Shown: positions 1 through 13,305, numbered from the stretch's first letter. The stretch is 64,000 bases of DNA from Marasmius tenuissimus (GCA_029532415.1 JAQOTA010000002.1:124001-188000), one strand, 5' to 3'. The notes: generated by a model not told the origin, from the sequence alone. A program made the numbers and translations.

Positions 1-724
1 TCACTCAGATAATACACGTATGTGGTCATTCTCTGTCACATCCGATAATGTATACCTTCCCAAAATACCCTATACTTGTGGCAAAGGATTAGGAAGACTG
101 AATTAAGAAGTCCATGGGCGTCCGTGCGGCCGATACTCCGAGCCAAATACATTGTGAAGCCTTTCCCATGTCACTCGCCGCGATGGGGTAAATCAACCTC
201 GGACTAGGTCAATCAGGGTGAGGGAAAGCAAGGGATCGAGTGACAACTCGACATACCGTGCGGTCATCGCTGTGGCATTGCAGGAGCATGGTAGCATCCC
301 TATCGGTTGTGGCATTCGCAAGCCCCACGGGGAACGTCATGATCAAGGCCACCTTCTTCCACACAAGCGAGATACTTCCCAGGCTAGCCGTTGACGAGAA
401 ACAAGCTCCAAGAGCATCGACCCTTCAAAGGAAGTACCTTCTTCCGGTTCACAGCTAATTTCGCGTCTATCACTGCAACAACGAGGTGCGGAACAGGAGC
501 GATCTGAAATGAGGAAGGTGGTGGCCATGAGGAATGGTCACGTCGAACAAGGTGAGGAAACGAGGCTGCTTCGTGGGCGCTGTGATAGCAGATATCAGAG
601 AATCGAGGGTGATAGTCGCATCTTCGCATAAATTCGAGATATAGTTAGGAAAACCAATAGATTACAGACGATAACCAAACACAAGGGCTTGTCGGAGGGC
701 GAGGCAAGGTGAAGGCGAGATAAT
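1..724. other. gene-free left edge
   Basis: No reading frame here shows family resemblance, and none joins to the gene on its right across plausible splice sites. It probably holds the 3' flank of the Dap1-like gene and intergenic DNA. Confidence 0.4.
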
Positions 725-1543
725 TTACAAGTTTGGCGGTATTCTGTCAGCGACCGCAGTAGGGAGATCGGTGACACGCCCGACAATGTTGTAGCGCTTC
801 CTGGATGAAGAAAACAGCGTGTCGTATGAGTAACAACGTTATGAACGGGACAGAAATGGCAAAAGAGACGTTTATTTTCGAGTATGAAGTGCCAAAACGA
901 AATGAAGACTCACTTGAAGAAGTCGTGCCAATCATTCAAGGTCTTCATATCCTTCTCATCGAGAACGCTGTAATCTGGTACTGCGTCTGCTGTCTTCAAA
1001 CTGGACATGCCCAATCCTCTCGAACCATCCTTTCCTGCGAAGACGTTGTATGACTTCCCTGGACCATATACATCCTTCTTATGAGTCACGTCAAATACAG
1101 TCCCTAAGATCGCAGCAAAACCGTAAGGAAGCTGTTAATTATTACAAAAACGTGCACAACTCACCCTTGATTGAAACATAGATGGGTTTAGAGGGATCAC
1201 TTCCGTCAAATGCCTTCAGCTGTTCCTGCGTGAAAGGATCGTCCCTTGGCGGTGTCAAATCCGTCCTTGCTGCCTGCATTATAGATTTCGTCTCTTTTTT
1301 CTGGTCGCTTGAGGTCTGTCCTTGGGCAGCTAGGGATGCTGCTGTAGAGGTGCTACTCGTTGAAGAAGTGACTGTGGTGTTATTGGTGACTTTGCGATAG
1401 AGATAGTAGACGACTGGGAGAACTGCTATCACAGAAGCGGATAGAGCGAGATTGCGTTGGGACTCGTCATCGTAGAGGTTGAACATGATTTGCCGGCGGG
1501 AACTCCGGTCCGTGCGAATTTTGACTGGCCGACGCGGGGCCAT
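725..1543 (-). CDS. dap1: Dap1/MAPR membrane-anchored cytochrome b5-like heme-binding protein
   Basis: Three exons: 1543-1165, 1103-914 and 800-725, with canonical GTGAGT donors. The N-terminal 20 residues are basic. A hydrophobic segment at about residues 30-48 (ASVIAVLPVVYYLYRKV) is followed by a Ser/Thr-rich linker, then the cytochrome b5-like domain. That domain begins PFTQEQLKAFDGSDPSKPIYVSIKG and continues across the intron with GTVFDVT, the YGPGKSYNVFAGKDGSRGL block, and the C-terminal KKRYNIVGRV. These are the landmarks of membrane-associated progesterone receptor proteins: heme-binding ER proteins that support sterol synthesis through P450 enzymes such as Erg11. The Tyr residues of the YGPG/Y blocks that bind heme in this family are present. 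A second ATG at codon 20 (MFNLYDDESQ) could be the true start. No decay is seen. Confidence 0.88.
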
Positions 1544-1854
1544 TTACCGCAATTGCCACCGGCTGGGACTACTTGGGGACTGCTGACTGCGGGAGCTCGG
1601 AAACTTGAAAGAAAATTATTAAGAGAGGTACTATATTGGAATATCCAGAACCCTACGATATGATTCTATCATACAGGAATAGTGATTACCCTACCTACAA
1701 TACGATACTTATGCATAATGACTATATGTACAGAATGTGATATTTACACGAGCGTGAGGCAACCACGCCCTGAAGGACGGCCAAGTGCCATAATTTCAAG
1801 AAAGATGTCGCACAATCGATGGAGGAGAATGTAGGTCTGGGCCTTTGAGTCCGG

Positions 1855-2543
1855 TCAAATTTTGTACTCGACCATGTGTCGCAGCACCATCAGGGTGCCC
1901 AGCATTTCTGTGATCGAGATTCAGAAACCGTGCAAGACGTCGAGGGTATTCCTAAACTCACCTGTAGCGAGATGAGGATATGGTTCTTCGATAGTCAAAG
2001 AGCATCCCGACGACTCTCCGGGAGTGTGCAAGCTGTAGTAAGCTATCAAATAGCCTTGAGGATTTGTGCACTAAAGATCGAGGGAATTAATTTCCTCCGT
2101 CGCAGAACGAGAACGTCTAAATACTTACCGTCCACTCTTGATTCGCCTGCGACCTCCACCTCCAAAGATACTCCTGGCCATCCCTAGCGACGAACTTCCA
2201 CGCTCTGCAAGGGACCTGGTCAGTACGCCACACGTCTATGACAATATAAAGGTACACCATACCTCCCTGACGGCGTCGACACCTTGGCAAGATATTGGTT
2301 CATGGGGTAGCAAGCCTGAGAGGAGAAAGACACGCTTCCCAACGCGTTCTTCGGACCAAAGTTCAACGCCATCAAAGGTTCCGATGGTGAGCTGGCGCTG
2401 AAAATCATGTATGTTGAGTGGGACGTCGAGCGGGCGGTACATCGGTACACATAGTGAAGCCTGTCATGTATGTCGACGTATTCGGTGCCCGAGAGTCGGC
2501 CGGTTTTGTCTTCGAGAAAGTAGGGCATTCCGTAGCTGGTCAT
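1855..2543 (-). CDS. DUF6593-type protein
   Basis: Four coding exons splice cleanly. The first runs from 2543 to the donor near 2268 and starts MTSYGMPYFLEDKTGRLSG. The second carries AWKFVARDGQEYLWRWRSQ, the third begins TNPQGYLIAYYSLHTPG, and the last ends VEYKI at the TGA at 1855. The pattern of a small beta-rich domain with a central 'DG-x-EY-x-W' block and a C-terminal leucine/valine-rich helix (LGTLMVLRHMV) is that of the basidiomycete DUF6593 family, which has no known function. There is no signal peptide or membrane segment. All three introns keep phase, so the gene looks intact. Confidence 0.75.
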
Positions 2544-4236
2544 GGTGATAAGGTATGGCGAGGTCGATGAGATGTAGGATATGGGAGCGGTTCGTTAGTA
2601 TTTGGGTGAGCTAAAGACTCGCAGCCGCCAGCGGAAGTAGTAGTCGTGGAGAGGACAGGCCAAGGAGCTGGCTTTCGACCAAAGCGGGGAAGAGAAAAGT
2701 GGGAGGGACTCAGAGGAAAACACGCGATCCATGAGGTACATATACTCTACGGTCGTACGGGGGAAATGTAAAGGAAATTTCAATGCCTCCTCATGCTAGC
2801 ATAGCATCGTCACTTAGCCGAAGGTGAATACAGCAGGGCATACTGGCGTCGCGGATAAATCCAGACTAATCCTTTCTGGGGTTAATCTGTCATGGTAGCC
2901 GCCAATCATTTGGGCATTCAATCATAGATACAGCACCTTCACGTATCGATGAGCTTTTTTTTATACAGGCCGTTCACTGCCGGGACCGTGAGGGTGCGTC
3001 TTCGTGCTGTAGACGCATTCACACTATTCCTGAAACAGGGAATGGAAGCAAAGAAATCAGACTAGAATAGCTCGTCAGAAATTAAAGGCACCGGCTTGAT
3101 GAGTATGCAGAAATGCCATCCACCTGCCATGCCCGAGCCACGCTGAATGGAGTCATATTCGCTAATCGCTGGATCTAACAAAAACTCTGACAGGGAGTAA
3201 CAGGGAGTAACTTCACGATTTTCACAATCAGCTCCGGACGAGGCTAGGTCAGTGGAGGAATCACGGGGCACGAAATGGCGTGGCCTCTCGTGGCCTGCGA
3301 TCGGCGCCCAAATCATAGATCACCTCCCGAAAGTCAGGTTCAGTCTATATATCCGGGATAGTTGATCCGTTCCTGTCAGTGGGCGCGGTATGCGTACTGT
3401 ATACGCATGCAGCTTTCTGTTTTTCGAGTGTGGCTGTCGGTGGTACCCTTGAAAAAGAACAGGCAATGACGACGCCTTGAGGTGTATGTTTAAATTTCTA
3501 CCTTCAGGATATTCAATAGTCAGTTGAGGGGAAGGCTTGGTTCGCTCGGCATTTCCCGCTCGGCAAACCCAATGGATTAAGTATGTCGGAATCCGGGACC
3601 TGCTTTCCACGCTAACCGATACCAAGCCTCTAGGGACCTTGTTACCAAGGGAGCTCGTATCCCGAGCCGTTGCTTTGGCCGTCGTATACGGTTGCGAACG
3701 CAGCGGAACGCGTCGTTATGTAGACTGGTAGTGTGCTTAGAGTCCTCCTCGGAAGGCGTTTAAACGTCTAACTGCCTATTCAGTCGAGCTCAACTAAACA
3801 TTCGACGTCGCCTATGTACGAAGCGTGAAACTAGTCATGGTGCGGAAGTTTTGAGCTTCGCGGCAAGCACCAGCCCTAGAATTCCGCCAGTTTTTGAAAC
3901 CCAGCCTATCCCATTCAAGTTACAACAAGGTTAGCTGCTCCGGGTGTAAGTACTTGTCGGAGTCTTTGCAAGCGCGCATATTTTTTTGGTCACCATCCCG
4001 CGCGATCGAATTTGTCTCTATGGCAGCTAAGCGCCAAGTCCTTGTTAGCGGCCATTTAGGAATAATTATCAATACCTGCGCGACGAATCTAGCCTGGACT
4101 CTGGAGAGCAAGTACATACCACTCATGCAGTATTAGCTACATGCTCAGCGATCTGGAACGTCACCATTCACTAAGCCAAAACACCCTAGCAAGGGAAGAG
4201 TGACCTGTCCATGGATGCGTAAGTAAAAAAGCAAAA
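2544..4236. other. no convincing gene
   Basis: Only short, low-complexity frames without family resemblance. A small tandem repeat of GGGAGTAACA lies near 3195-3215. The stretch separates the DUF6593 gene from the tRNA. Confidence 0.35.
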
Positions 4237-4325
4237 GGTCTAACCAGGACTCGAACCTGGGTTAATGGAATTTCAGAATAGTAATTTTTCAGAATCCATT
4301 GTGATAACCACTACACTATTAGACC
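4237..4325 (-). tRNA. tRNA-Gln(CUG) with an 18-nt intron
   Basis: On the minus strand the 7-bp acceptor stem GGTCTAA/TTAGACC closes the cloverleaf. The D-arm is GTGTAGTGGTTATCAC and the T-arm contains GGTTCGAGTCC. The anticodon loop reads TTCTGA followed by an insertion, giving anticodon CTG at 4292-4290 (+ coordinates). Removing 18 nt (4271-4288), one base 3' of the anticodon, restores a 5-bp anticodon stem (ATGGA/TCCAT). This is the canonical nuclear tRNA intron position. Pol III terminators (TTTT, then TTTTTT) follow immediately downstream. Confidence 0.88.
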
Positions 4326-7300
4326 GCGTTTGATGGGCATAACGAAGCGTCCATAGAGCAATGGGGAGGTCCCGTGATAACCTATACGCTTCACGTGGCG
4401 GACGCTCCAGAGTCGGTCCAGGGACCAGTCTGGCCCCACCGCTCTACACCTTTCACTTGGCTTCAACTTCCACTGCCACCAACACCGATATCATTCAAGC
4501 CCAACTCCAAGTAAACAGCTTTCTCGATTACTCGATGATTTCCCCGGCTCCTTTCACAGAACTACTACCGAAGTCACCTACTCCGCAGTGATCTCCATAA
4601 TTGAGATGTCAAAATTTCGAAAACTAAGGAACATCTTTCGTCACTGCCTTCAAATTCGCGAATCTTATCCTTCATCTATATACGTCCAAAGGCATGCAGG
4701 CCAAGGGATCATGTATTGTCTCAAGCTCCGCAAGTGAAAGCGGGTCTCCAGGATTCAGGGTCCAGGGCCCCGCCATATCACTGCCACCAGCATCAACACT
4801 CAACCGATAATTTCCCTCAAGTGAACAACTCCCTCCATTTTCTCAATGACTAATTTGGAAGCCCGTCGATCAAGCTGCTCACCAGATGAAACGCTGCGAG
4901 GGCTTCCACCCTCGGTAATGACAAGGTTGTGCACGAGTTACCTTAATATTAAACGGGGACCTTGGAACACAAACACCTGTAGGGCTCCTCGGACTCGCGA
5001 TTCTTTCGTATGGTCTCTTCCTACTTACGTCCCAGGGCATGTGGGCTCAGGCGTGATGGTGCTTTCCCTTCTCTTCAAATGAAATCAGGCACTAACTGAT
5101 TGCTTTGTTTCGAGACGATATGATGATCTGGAGCTATACTCGGGTCCTGACAACTTCGAGGGGGATCTCATGAGCGCTCATGTATTGGCTGTATGAATAT
5201 TCCCTCCTCGTTCGAAGGGCCGAAAGAATAGGCTGTTGTGCCGCGTCCACACTCATCACAAATCCTTTGATGGTTCATTGTGTTCTACAGGTCCTCGTTC
5301 TCAAAGATGAGGAGTTACTCGTTTCTCCCTTCAAGTGGCATTTCGTATGAGCTCATGCAGGAGTTGGCAGGTCCTCTCCGACGTAAGTATGTGGCAGTAT
5401 GTCCACAAGTGGGTATTCGCGTGACTCCTTCACAGCCTCTTTGTGTTTCAAGGACCCCAACGTGCACCATGCGAGCACTTCGCTTCATCATTTCCTCTAA
5501 AATTCGTTCGGTAACCGCACGATAACTTTGGAGAGTTTTCCTCTTTTCATTTGCCCTACGGCGAGATTATGGCGACTGGATGTCATTGCACGCAGTATTC
5601 TCCACACAGCAGCGAGCATTAATGAGTAGACGTCGACAGCGACGTCAGCAATCCAAGAAATGTCCTGCATATTTCGGTTCCCCTTCTCGTTAGTACGTTC
5701 TAGGGCACGTAGGCTAAGGTATGACGATAAATCCCGAGCCTCCTGCTACTCAAATCTATTCACCCCTAGGCACAAACATACCGTTTTGTTTCAAGATATG
5801 GGAAATTTGGGAATGGGGCCAGACACTTTCCCTGCTGATGAGAAGAGAATACACATGTATACAACTCGTTCCCGTGTCAAGGTCAACCCAGACCGTGTAT
5901 GACGAAGGATTTACAGAATGACCGGCCTTTTGGTTCGCATTGCGCAAAGGTGAGGCGAATATTACTCGTGTCCTTCAAGTAGTTCAGACGTTTGACAGAT
6001 TCTATCCCGGCGGAGACTTAACAATGAATGGGTTTCAAGCTGGCCCTAAGCAGTTTGAATCAGTAAAGATAAGGAGGGGGGTCCGGACTTCGCCGCATTG
6101 GACTCGTGGCACCAAATCAACATAGTTCAAAGAAATTTGAGGCTTTATCTCAGTGGCTGGGCTGTCCGAGCCTCAAAGGTTGCTGACTGCGTCGTCCGCA
6201 GCTCGCCGGACAGTTACTTGGCACACGAGATCGCTCAACGACGCGGGAACTGCGACTTCGAAGCTGTTGAGAATAATCCAGTGGCGATGTCGAAGTTCTA
6301 TTTACGCTGTGTTTGAACATTGCTTCCTCAATCATCAACACCTAGGTATGGTATGGTGCTCCGCAGTTGGAGTTTGCCACATACTGCCCCCCTATCCTCT
6401 GTGCGTTCAGAGGGCCGCCGGTCCGTCGGGGAATTCTGAGCGGGGGTCAGGTGTTTGCATCCGACACCCCACAGTGGTCGTAAGAATCTTCATGATCCGT
6501 CGCTCGATACTTACCATACTGACTTCCGACCTCTTCGTTCCGCTAGTTTACTCTCCACGGGCGCTGTGGATATGGAGAGTTCATAAAGATCGATGCAGAA
6601 AAGAAAAGACCGTCACCTCGTGAACCCTGGTACAGCGCTCAGGGTCACGCCGACGGTCTCCACCTCGGCATCGCAATTTGGACTATCGCGTGTATATGCT
6701 GAGCCTCTGGGTTTTGGTGAATAGGAGGACACTGTTATGTGGATACTGCGCCGCTACGCTTCCGTGAGTCTCTTCGTGAAAGTATTTAACAGCTCTCGAG
6801 AAACCTGTGCCAAGTCCTCGATAACTCGGTAGCATCCGGCGGAAGGACGCATAAACGCATATACCTCAAGTTTTTACCTTCGCATAGTGTTCGCTGACTA
6901 GTAAGGGGGTCAATCCTGTGCGTCATTGGGGTTTGTTTGCCCGGACGCCCCCCCAAGCCTTTTGAATCGGCACCCTGGACTCCAAAAAAGGTGTTTTTCA
7001 GTCTATAACCGAGCGAGCCCGTGCGACGGAAACTTCATCTCTCCAAGGAGATTCAGCCCTTGTAGTACCCCTCTTGAGTCCGAATGTGCGGATTTACTGT
7101 CGAAATCATCCAAGACAGAGCAGGTATGTACATGTATGGTTTTGGTTCACGAAGAATGACCTCCTCAGCGTATCTAAGAATAGTATATTAATATTATTTT
7201 CAGGAAAGGGACGGAGATCCCGACAAATTGATGATCGTAAATTGAATTCAAGGGGCGCCCAAGATCTCTTGATGGCACCAAGATGGCACGTTCACAAGTT

Positions 7301-7430
7301 CCCAGCACTAATACATCATTGGATAGCCGACGCTCACCGACCACATCGTACAGACTTTCCCTTTATGTTTACAGAGGGCCGCTCGATATAAGAAGAGGCT
7401 GTTTGCCTTCCGAACCGGACCCAACCTCAA
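4326..7430. other. gene-poor stretch with degenerate duplicated segment
   Basis: No gene could be assembled over 3 kb. A segment at about 4405-4560 and another at about 4740-4850 share a degenerate pattern (GGTCCAGGG...CCCCRCC, CACTGCCACCARCA, TCAAGTRAACA), which suggests an old tandem duplication. A few short coding-like patches (around 5120-5215) have no continuation. Confidence 0.35.
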
Positions 7431-9823
7431 ATGACTTCCAGCGACTGTGACACCAAGCGATCGAGGCGAGGAAGAGATGTTTTTAGACAACCCACGAAGC
7501 ATTTGAGACGGGGAAAAGCTTGCTTGAACTGTCGGTGAGTGTCCAAGGCACTACCCAAGTATCGTCATTGACTCCCGAATTTCATAAGGTTCTTGAAGAT
7601 CGTAAGGCGCTATCATCGACTAAAAGGCTACCTACGCTCAACCTCCACTTACTCCCACAGAAATGCGACGGGATCAAGCCTACTTGCGGGCAATGTATCC
7701 GAGTACCGAAAGACGACCCATGCGAATACACCGACGGTCCCTCAAGAACGTTGTTGCTTCAACAAAACGTCGCCGAACTTCAGGCTCGAATTCGCGAGCT
7801 AGAGGACTGCAATATCAAACTTATTCAGGCTCCTACAAGCGAGAGTTCCAGTCTTTCTGTTTCCGCCGCAACGACCCCTTCGAACTCTACTCTATGGGAG
7901 ACTTCCAGTAGTAGTGGGAACTCACCAATTCCACCGCCGCCATACTATTCGCCATCGTTGGGTGCGTAATCGAGTTGAATAATCCACGGACCACCGCCGG
8001 CTGACTTGTTCGCTAGACCCTGGCGAACCCTCTTTCTGTGTGACATCGGTAAGCCGAGTCGGGTGTATTTTGCTACACGACTCTGACATGTTTCATCAAT
8101 CAGGATCTTGGAAGGCCTAATGCCGAGGATGAATTTATGCTGTAAGCCGAATGTCGTCCTTCTCATCTGACTCATGTTGAAGGCTGACTCCCTCGAGCAG
8201 CACTGAGATATTCCTCCCTCATGCGCCTCAATTCGGATTCTTCCGGGACGTCGATCGTTTTAGAGCGTCCGTAGCCCAGCGAGACTCGTGTAAAGAGTCT
8301 CCCACAACGACAACTGCTCTCATAGCTGTGGTAGTCCTTTGGGGAGCTCATTTATCCGGGACGCATTCGTCCACATCCGTTCGAGAGACGGAACTTCTTC
8401 GCCGCGCGCTGGCATACATCGGGATGCAGATCACTACAGACCTCACGTCGACACAGGTCCTCGAGCTACTGCAAGCAAAGGTTCTGCTAGCAACGTACTT
8501 CCTGCGGAAGAACCGCTTCACAGACTCGGACTATCACGTCGACGGGGCCGTGTCGCTCTGCCTGTCGTCAGGATTCCACAAACTGAGTCCCCTATCACCC
8601 AACTGCGGTCCGCAATCATCACAAGAGAGTATACCTGTGCCCCCTATCAACGATGCCGCCGATTCCGAGGAACGGATAAATGCTTTCTGGACAGTTTTTT
8701 CATTACAACGGCATCTCTTGATTGTTCGCCACCCAACCTCGTGTGCTTTCGGCAATTTGGACAGTTGCCGAGATATAGCAACTCCTTGGCCATCAAAGAA
8801 GGAAAAATGGAAACTGGTGAGTTGGATCCTCCGAAATCTGACGCTTGATTTTTCTGATCTTCATGTACATACTTCAGAGTGAATCTGCTTCGCTCGGGAC
8901 GCTGAAGGATTTCTGGACGAACGATAACGGAATGTCACCTTCCAATTCCGGTGGCTCAGAGCGCGAGATGTACGTCAAAGCGATTATCATGCTCCAGAAG
9001 GCCGTATGTTATCTCTCCAAAGCGGAAGACAGTAAGTTCCATCTCCCTGTCTTCCGCCAATGAAACTCACGAACGTTTCCCTTCTGTCTACTTAGCACCC
9101 CAATCAGACTACGAGACGACCTATCAAGGCTGCCTAGCCCTGAACGAAATGGTCTCAAATTTTCAACTCTCCCTCCCCTCGCACATTTCCCTCCTCCGAG
9201 ACTACTCGCTCACGCCCGAAACAGACTCCGCCAAGCGTCAATCAATTCAACTGCTCCTAACTACCCACGCTATCGCAGCCTGTGCCCAACTTAAAGTTCA
9301 TCAACTGATGAAATCATGCGGTCTCATCGACGATGTGACTGGGACTCCGTTCGCATGCATCGACGTCGCCCTCGGCATCCTCCAGTCACATTATACCCTG
9401 TGTATATCTGGATGTGCGCATTTTGATCCGGTGGCGAGCACGCTGTGTTCGATGGCTTACCAGTTTTTGCTTAAGGAGCAAGTTCGGATTGAGTCTCAGC
9501 ACGTTGGATTTTATTGGCTCGAACGCGATCTGGGGTTGCAGATGCCAATGTCGACGTTAACGGGTACGAGTCACCACCAGGGTGGACATGTTCAACCGAC
9601 AGAGCAGCAGTCGAGAATTTTGGTGGCAGTCGAGGAGAGTAAGAGTATCATGACCTATTTATCGACGGCGTGTCCGTGTATGAGTGAGTGTTCTTTGTCC
9701 TTTCCTGCTGGTTTTGGCCCCAGCGAACTGACTTGTTGTGATCTATTATTAGATTATGAGTTTGAGAGGGTATCTAAAGAGTATGATGCGCGACTGCCCA
9801 AGACTGTCGGTTTTCGGTCATAG
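7431..9823 (+). CDS. Zn(2)-Cys(6) fungal transcription factor
   Basis: Exons visible: 7431-7534, 7589-7601, 7661 to about 7959, one ending at 8816, 8878-9031, 9096-9683 and 9753-9823. The DNA-binding domain forms only when a 13-nt microexon (7589-7601) is included, giving KACLNCRFLKIKCDGIKPTC followed by GQC. All six Cys of the zinc cluster are then present, followed by a Leu-rich coiled coil (LLLQQNVAELQARIRELED). The middle region starts FLPHAPQFGFFRDVDRF and contains the fungal-specific transcription factor domain features (LLQAKVLLATYFLRKNRF). Such proteins bind CGG-containing sites in the nucleus. It converges on the oxidase gene 340 bp downstream, which makes it a possible but unproven local regulator. 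The exon boundary between about 7960 and 8180 is not resolved. Confidence 0.85.
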
Positions 9824-10159
9824 CCCTCCCTCGGTTCCATTTCTTTTTCTTCCATTGATCCTTGCGACTCAATTGTTATTCCGGATATATGTAACGTTTG
9901 ACGACTCTCCTACCATAGTTATTTATTGCTATCATTATTATTCTCAGACGATTACTCGACGAATTTCAGCCAAGAATCAGAGGCTGTATGATAATACCCC
10001 TATGATACTTATGTTATGAATATACAGTAAATGTATTCACCAACCGTGTGAAGTCGAATGTTCATCTGTTCAATGCCGCGTGCAATTCGAGGGACAATAG
10101 TTTTGCTGTACATACGAGGCTCATGCCGAGAGTCGAGATTCACATTTAGGTACATAATC

Positions 10160-12198
10160 CTACGCAATTTCGATAGAATTGGGGAACATGAACACGTCCC
10201 GAGGATCAACATCACGTTTGATTGATTGTAAACGAGCGTAATGAGCTCCGAAGTAGAGCTTTTGCCCTATGATTACGAGGATGAATATATGCCGATATCG
10301 TCGGGATATAATGGATAGACCTACAATTCTCGAGTCTGTTATCGAGGTAGTTAGTGTACGCGCTGTAATCCCAATTTTCTGGCATCGAGGAGGTGATACT
10401 ATCTACCACACCTAGTGACAAAAAAAGAACGCGGGAGGATGGGGTGAATCTTGTCAGATATGCCGAACGACAAGAGGAAATGGGGTTTGGGAAATACCAT
10501 CTAGGAACGTGAACCCTTCCTCTGGGTACGGTGGCTGGTTACCAGAGGATGACGCGTAGAACTGCATTGTGAAGAGTGTGTCTCGACGAATAAACGATGT
10601 CGCGTTCGCCAGGACGGCATTTATCGCAGAATTCCTGCCGCCGTATAAACCGATCTGAAAGAACCATCCCTGCAAATGTAGTGGTAATGGGTGAGCAAGT
10701 AAACAAGCTAAGCTCTGACCCGATCAACTCGACCCATGGGTGGGTGAGAGGGTACATACCATGTTTGAATCAAAGCCGTCTTCTGCCAAGTACTTCATAA
10801 ATGATGTACAAGCTTCGTCGGACATAGGTTCTCCTTCGGGCGTCATTAAGGATTTTGCATAGAACGTGTCAGTCCCTTCTGGGGTGGTGGTATCCAGGCC
10901 CTTATCGCTGTTTGCTAGGATAAGAATAGTATCAATGTACGTTCCATTTCCTTCTCTCGAGATGCTCGTTGGCTCCGGGAGGGTCTCTAGGAGGGGAAGT
11001 AGGGAGTCGTTGAGGGCTTTACCACCATCGTCGGACTCGGCGTACCACCCACCACCAACGCGGAAGGATACAAAGCCGCGTTGGGAGCTGCGTCCGAGGT
11101 TGACGTCAGCGGTGAGGTGACGTGGGAGGTCTGCCGTTAGAGAGAAGGTTTGGAAGGCTTGAAGGGCCGCGGAGGCGTCTGCAGTGGAGAGGTCCCAGCC
11201 GTAACCCCAGATTACCGCGTAATTGGGTTCGGGGAAGGTCTCGAATTCGAATGATGTGACGATAGCAATCGATGGGGCGGCTCCTCGAACGGCCTAGAAT
11301 GAGAAGAAGGAATGAGAAATAATTTCAAGTGAGCTATGATCGCACACACCCAGAGAATGTCGGGACAAGATTCTTCAGTAACGCGGGTAGTAGTTCCGTT
11401 CGCGAATACGACCGTAGCAGCGCGTATGGTATCTGTCATTAGACCCCACATCCGAGACGTGAAGCCAAACCCTCCGAACGCTGAGGGGTATTACAAACGA
11501 TCTGAGCGCTGAGAAATTTGAAAAAAAAAAAAGAGATGCTCAACTCACACGCATGCCCACCAACCCCAACGTATGTACAAGAGCCATGAGGCAGCGCCCG
11601 CCCAGCGGCGTTCAAAGCTGCTGCGATATTTCCTAGTTTGTTCCCCGTCTCCACGCGCGCGATGTGGGTCTGAGGGTCGATCTCAATCTTGGTCATCTTG
11701 CTGACGTCCAGGACTAGTGCTCCATCCTCGCCACCTAGTCCGTTTGCAGTGTAGCTGTGCTAGATATAGAGATGAGGACCAAAAGGTCAGCGGGAAGAAC
11801 GCGCCGTGCATATGTATATACATGGGTTGGGATAAATGAGGGGCTACTCACACCGCCAGAACGCGCCACAACACGGACATCGTTTGCCGTTCCGATTTTT
11901 ACTATCTCAGAGACGTCGTCTGATGTGGCAGGAAAGGTGATGGCCGCTGGGCGAATATTGAACCGTTGGTTGACTGTAATGATAGATTATGGTTCAGTAC
12001 TAGTCAATTCGAGGAAATGGAGGAAAATAGCCGATTCGCACAGGCTTGTCTAGCTACTTCATATCCATCATCTCCAGGGAACAATGCTTCGACTCCACTG
12101 CCGGCTAATCCTTCCCGTAAGTCTGCTAACGCAATTCGTCCAGAAACTAAGAGTAGGAAACTCGTCCAAAGGTGTGCGGTAGACTTCCAGCGTGCCAT
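10160..12198 (-). CDS. secreted FAD-linked oxidase, AA7/berberine-bridge type (copy A)
   Basis: The model reads through about eight exons without a stop and ends at the TAG at 10160. The N-terminus is a signal peptide (hydrophobic LWTSFLLLVSG, cleavage near ALA-D). The PCMH-type FAD domain carries ARSGG joined across an intron to HSY, whose His is the 8-alpha-histidyl flavin site. It also carries PHGSCTYVGVGGH, whose Cys is the 6-S-cysteinyl site. This bicovalent pair is typical of oligosaccharide/carbohydrate oxidases that make H2O2. The C-terminal BBE segment is present (YFGAHYARLQSIKRDVDPRD). The substrate cannot be read from sequence. It is the most divergent of the three intact copies; introns sit at the same places as in copies B and C. 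It is divergent from the small gene at 13306 and convergent with the transcription factor. Confidence 0.88.
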
Positions 12199-12240
12199 AA
12201 GGGAGGGGCTCGGTGCCGCATAGCGAGTGAGCCCTATGTA

Positions 12241-12247
12241 TTATATA
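12241..12247 (-). promoter_or_regulatory. TATA box of oxidase copy A
   Basis: TATATAA reads on the minus strand about 43 nt upstream of the ATG at 12198, a suitable distance for a short 5' UTR. Confidence 0.5.
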
Positions 12248-12934
12248 GGCTTCATGCGTGCACAGAGGTGCCTTGTGAACACGCCAGGTGATCTTGAGCA
12301 CTTGATGCGAACATTGAGCAAGAATCGTTGCACGTAGGCCGAGGTGTCACATGGATGATGGAAATAAGGGCATGACTCCTAGATTTAATGGGGAAAGGGG
12401 GAAAGTGATGAGCTGCCAAAAATGTCTACAGGGACTTGCAGGAACGATCACTCTCAGCTGCGGGAAGACATCACGGAGGAGCTGATGGTTTGAAGATCAC
12501 GGGTTGAAGTGAGAATAGGCTTGGGTGGACTTTCGAAAAAATGACACGCTAGGCTAGTCGTGGAATGCTAGATCACTGAGTTTGAGTTGCAGATATGTGA
12601 GGTCAGAAGCTAACTTGCGATCCAGCTCCGCATTGCCAAGCTGGCTGACTTTGAGCGCGAACGTGGTGTGCGAGATGGATGCTTGATGTACGATGTGAGT
12701 CCGAATCGCAGAAGAAGTGAATAGGCTGTATTAAATAAACCGTGTTTGAACCGAGTTGATGGTTCTTCGGCGGCAGTGGTGCTGAAGCGCTGACTGCCCA
12801 CAACTGTATTGTGGACTGTCTTTTCCGCTTGAGTAGGCATTAAGAAGTCTTAAAATAAGCCAGCTAGTTTGGGTTCTGCTTTAAGCATGGTTCAGAGTCG
12901 AGACCCACTAAACAACGGTGCTGAAGAACGAAAG

Positions 12935-12960
12935 AAAGTTAGACGGTGGTTCGAGTCCAA
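12935..12960 (+). repeat. tRNA-like motif shared with 24925-24950
   Basis: The string GACGGTGGTTCGAGTCCAAG occurs here and, inverted, near 24930. Its core GGTTCGAGTCC matches a tRNA T-loop/pol III B box. No cloverleaf folds around either copy, so these look like tRNA relics or pieces of a tRNA-derived SINE. Both lie upstream of oxidase copies (A and C). Confidence 0.35.
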
Positions 12961-13305
12961 GTTGGGAATGCTCAGACCCTTTTCAAATTCTCCCACGTGC
13001 TGGATGACTCTGGGTCACGGGGCAATACAATTTTCCCGGCCGTGTGCCCAAAAGTGGATGCCCGACGGCCCGTACATGGCAAAACCGGAGGTTCAGGTTC
13101 TTCCAGTCACTTGGATTTGTGAGTAGCTCAGCAAGGTCAAACGCCAACTGCTACTGGTCAAGCGCTCAAGTCGGAAGCCCGAAGCTTTCTGAATAAATTG
13201 TCCCCAATTGACAACTCGCGGCAATGCCCCCACTGACACCCACGATGTCAACACAAATACAAGCTGATGACATAAGCCCGTTCAACTCTTTCGAGTCCCA
13301 ACTTT

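Noticed and set aside
12930..12965. A second tRNA gene suggested by GGTTCGAGTCC.
   Set aside because: No acceptor, D or anticodon stem can be formed around it.
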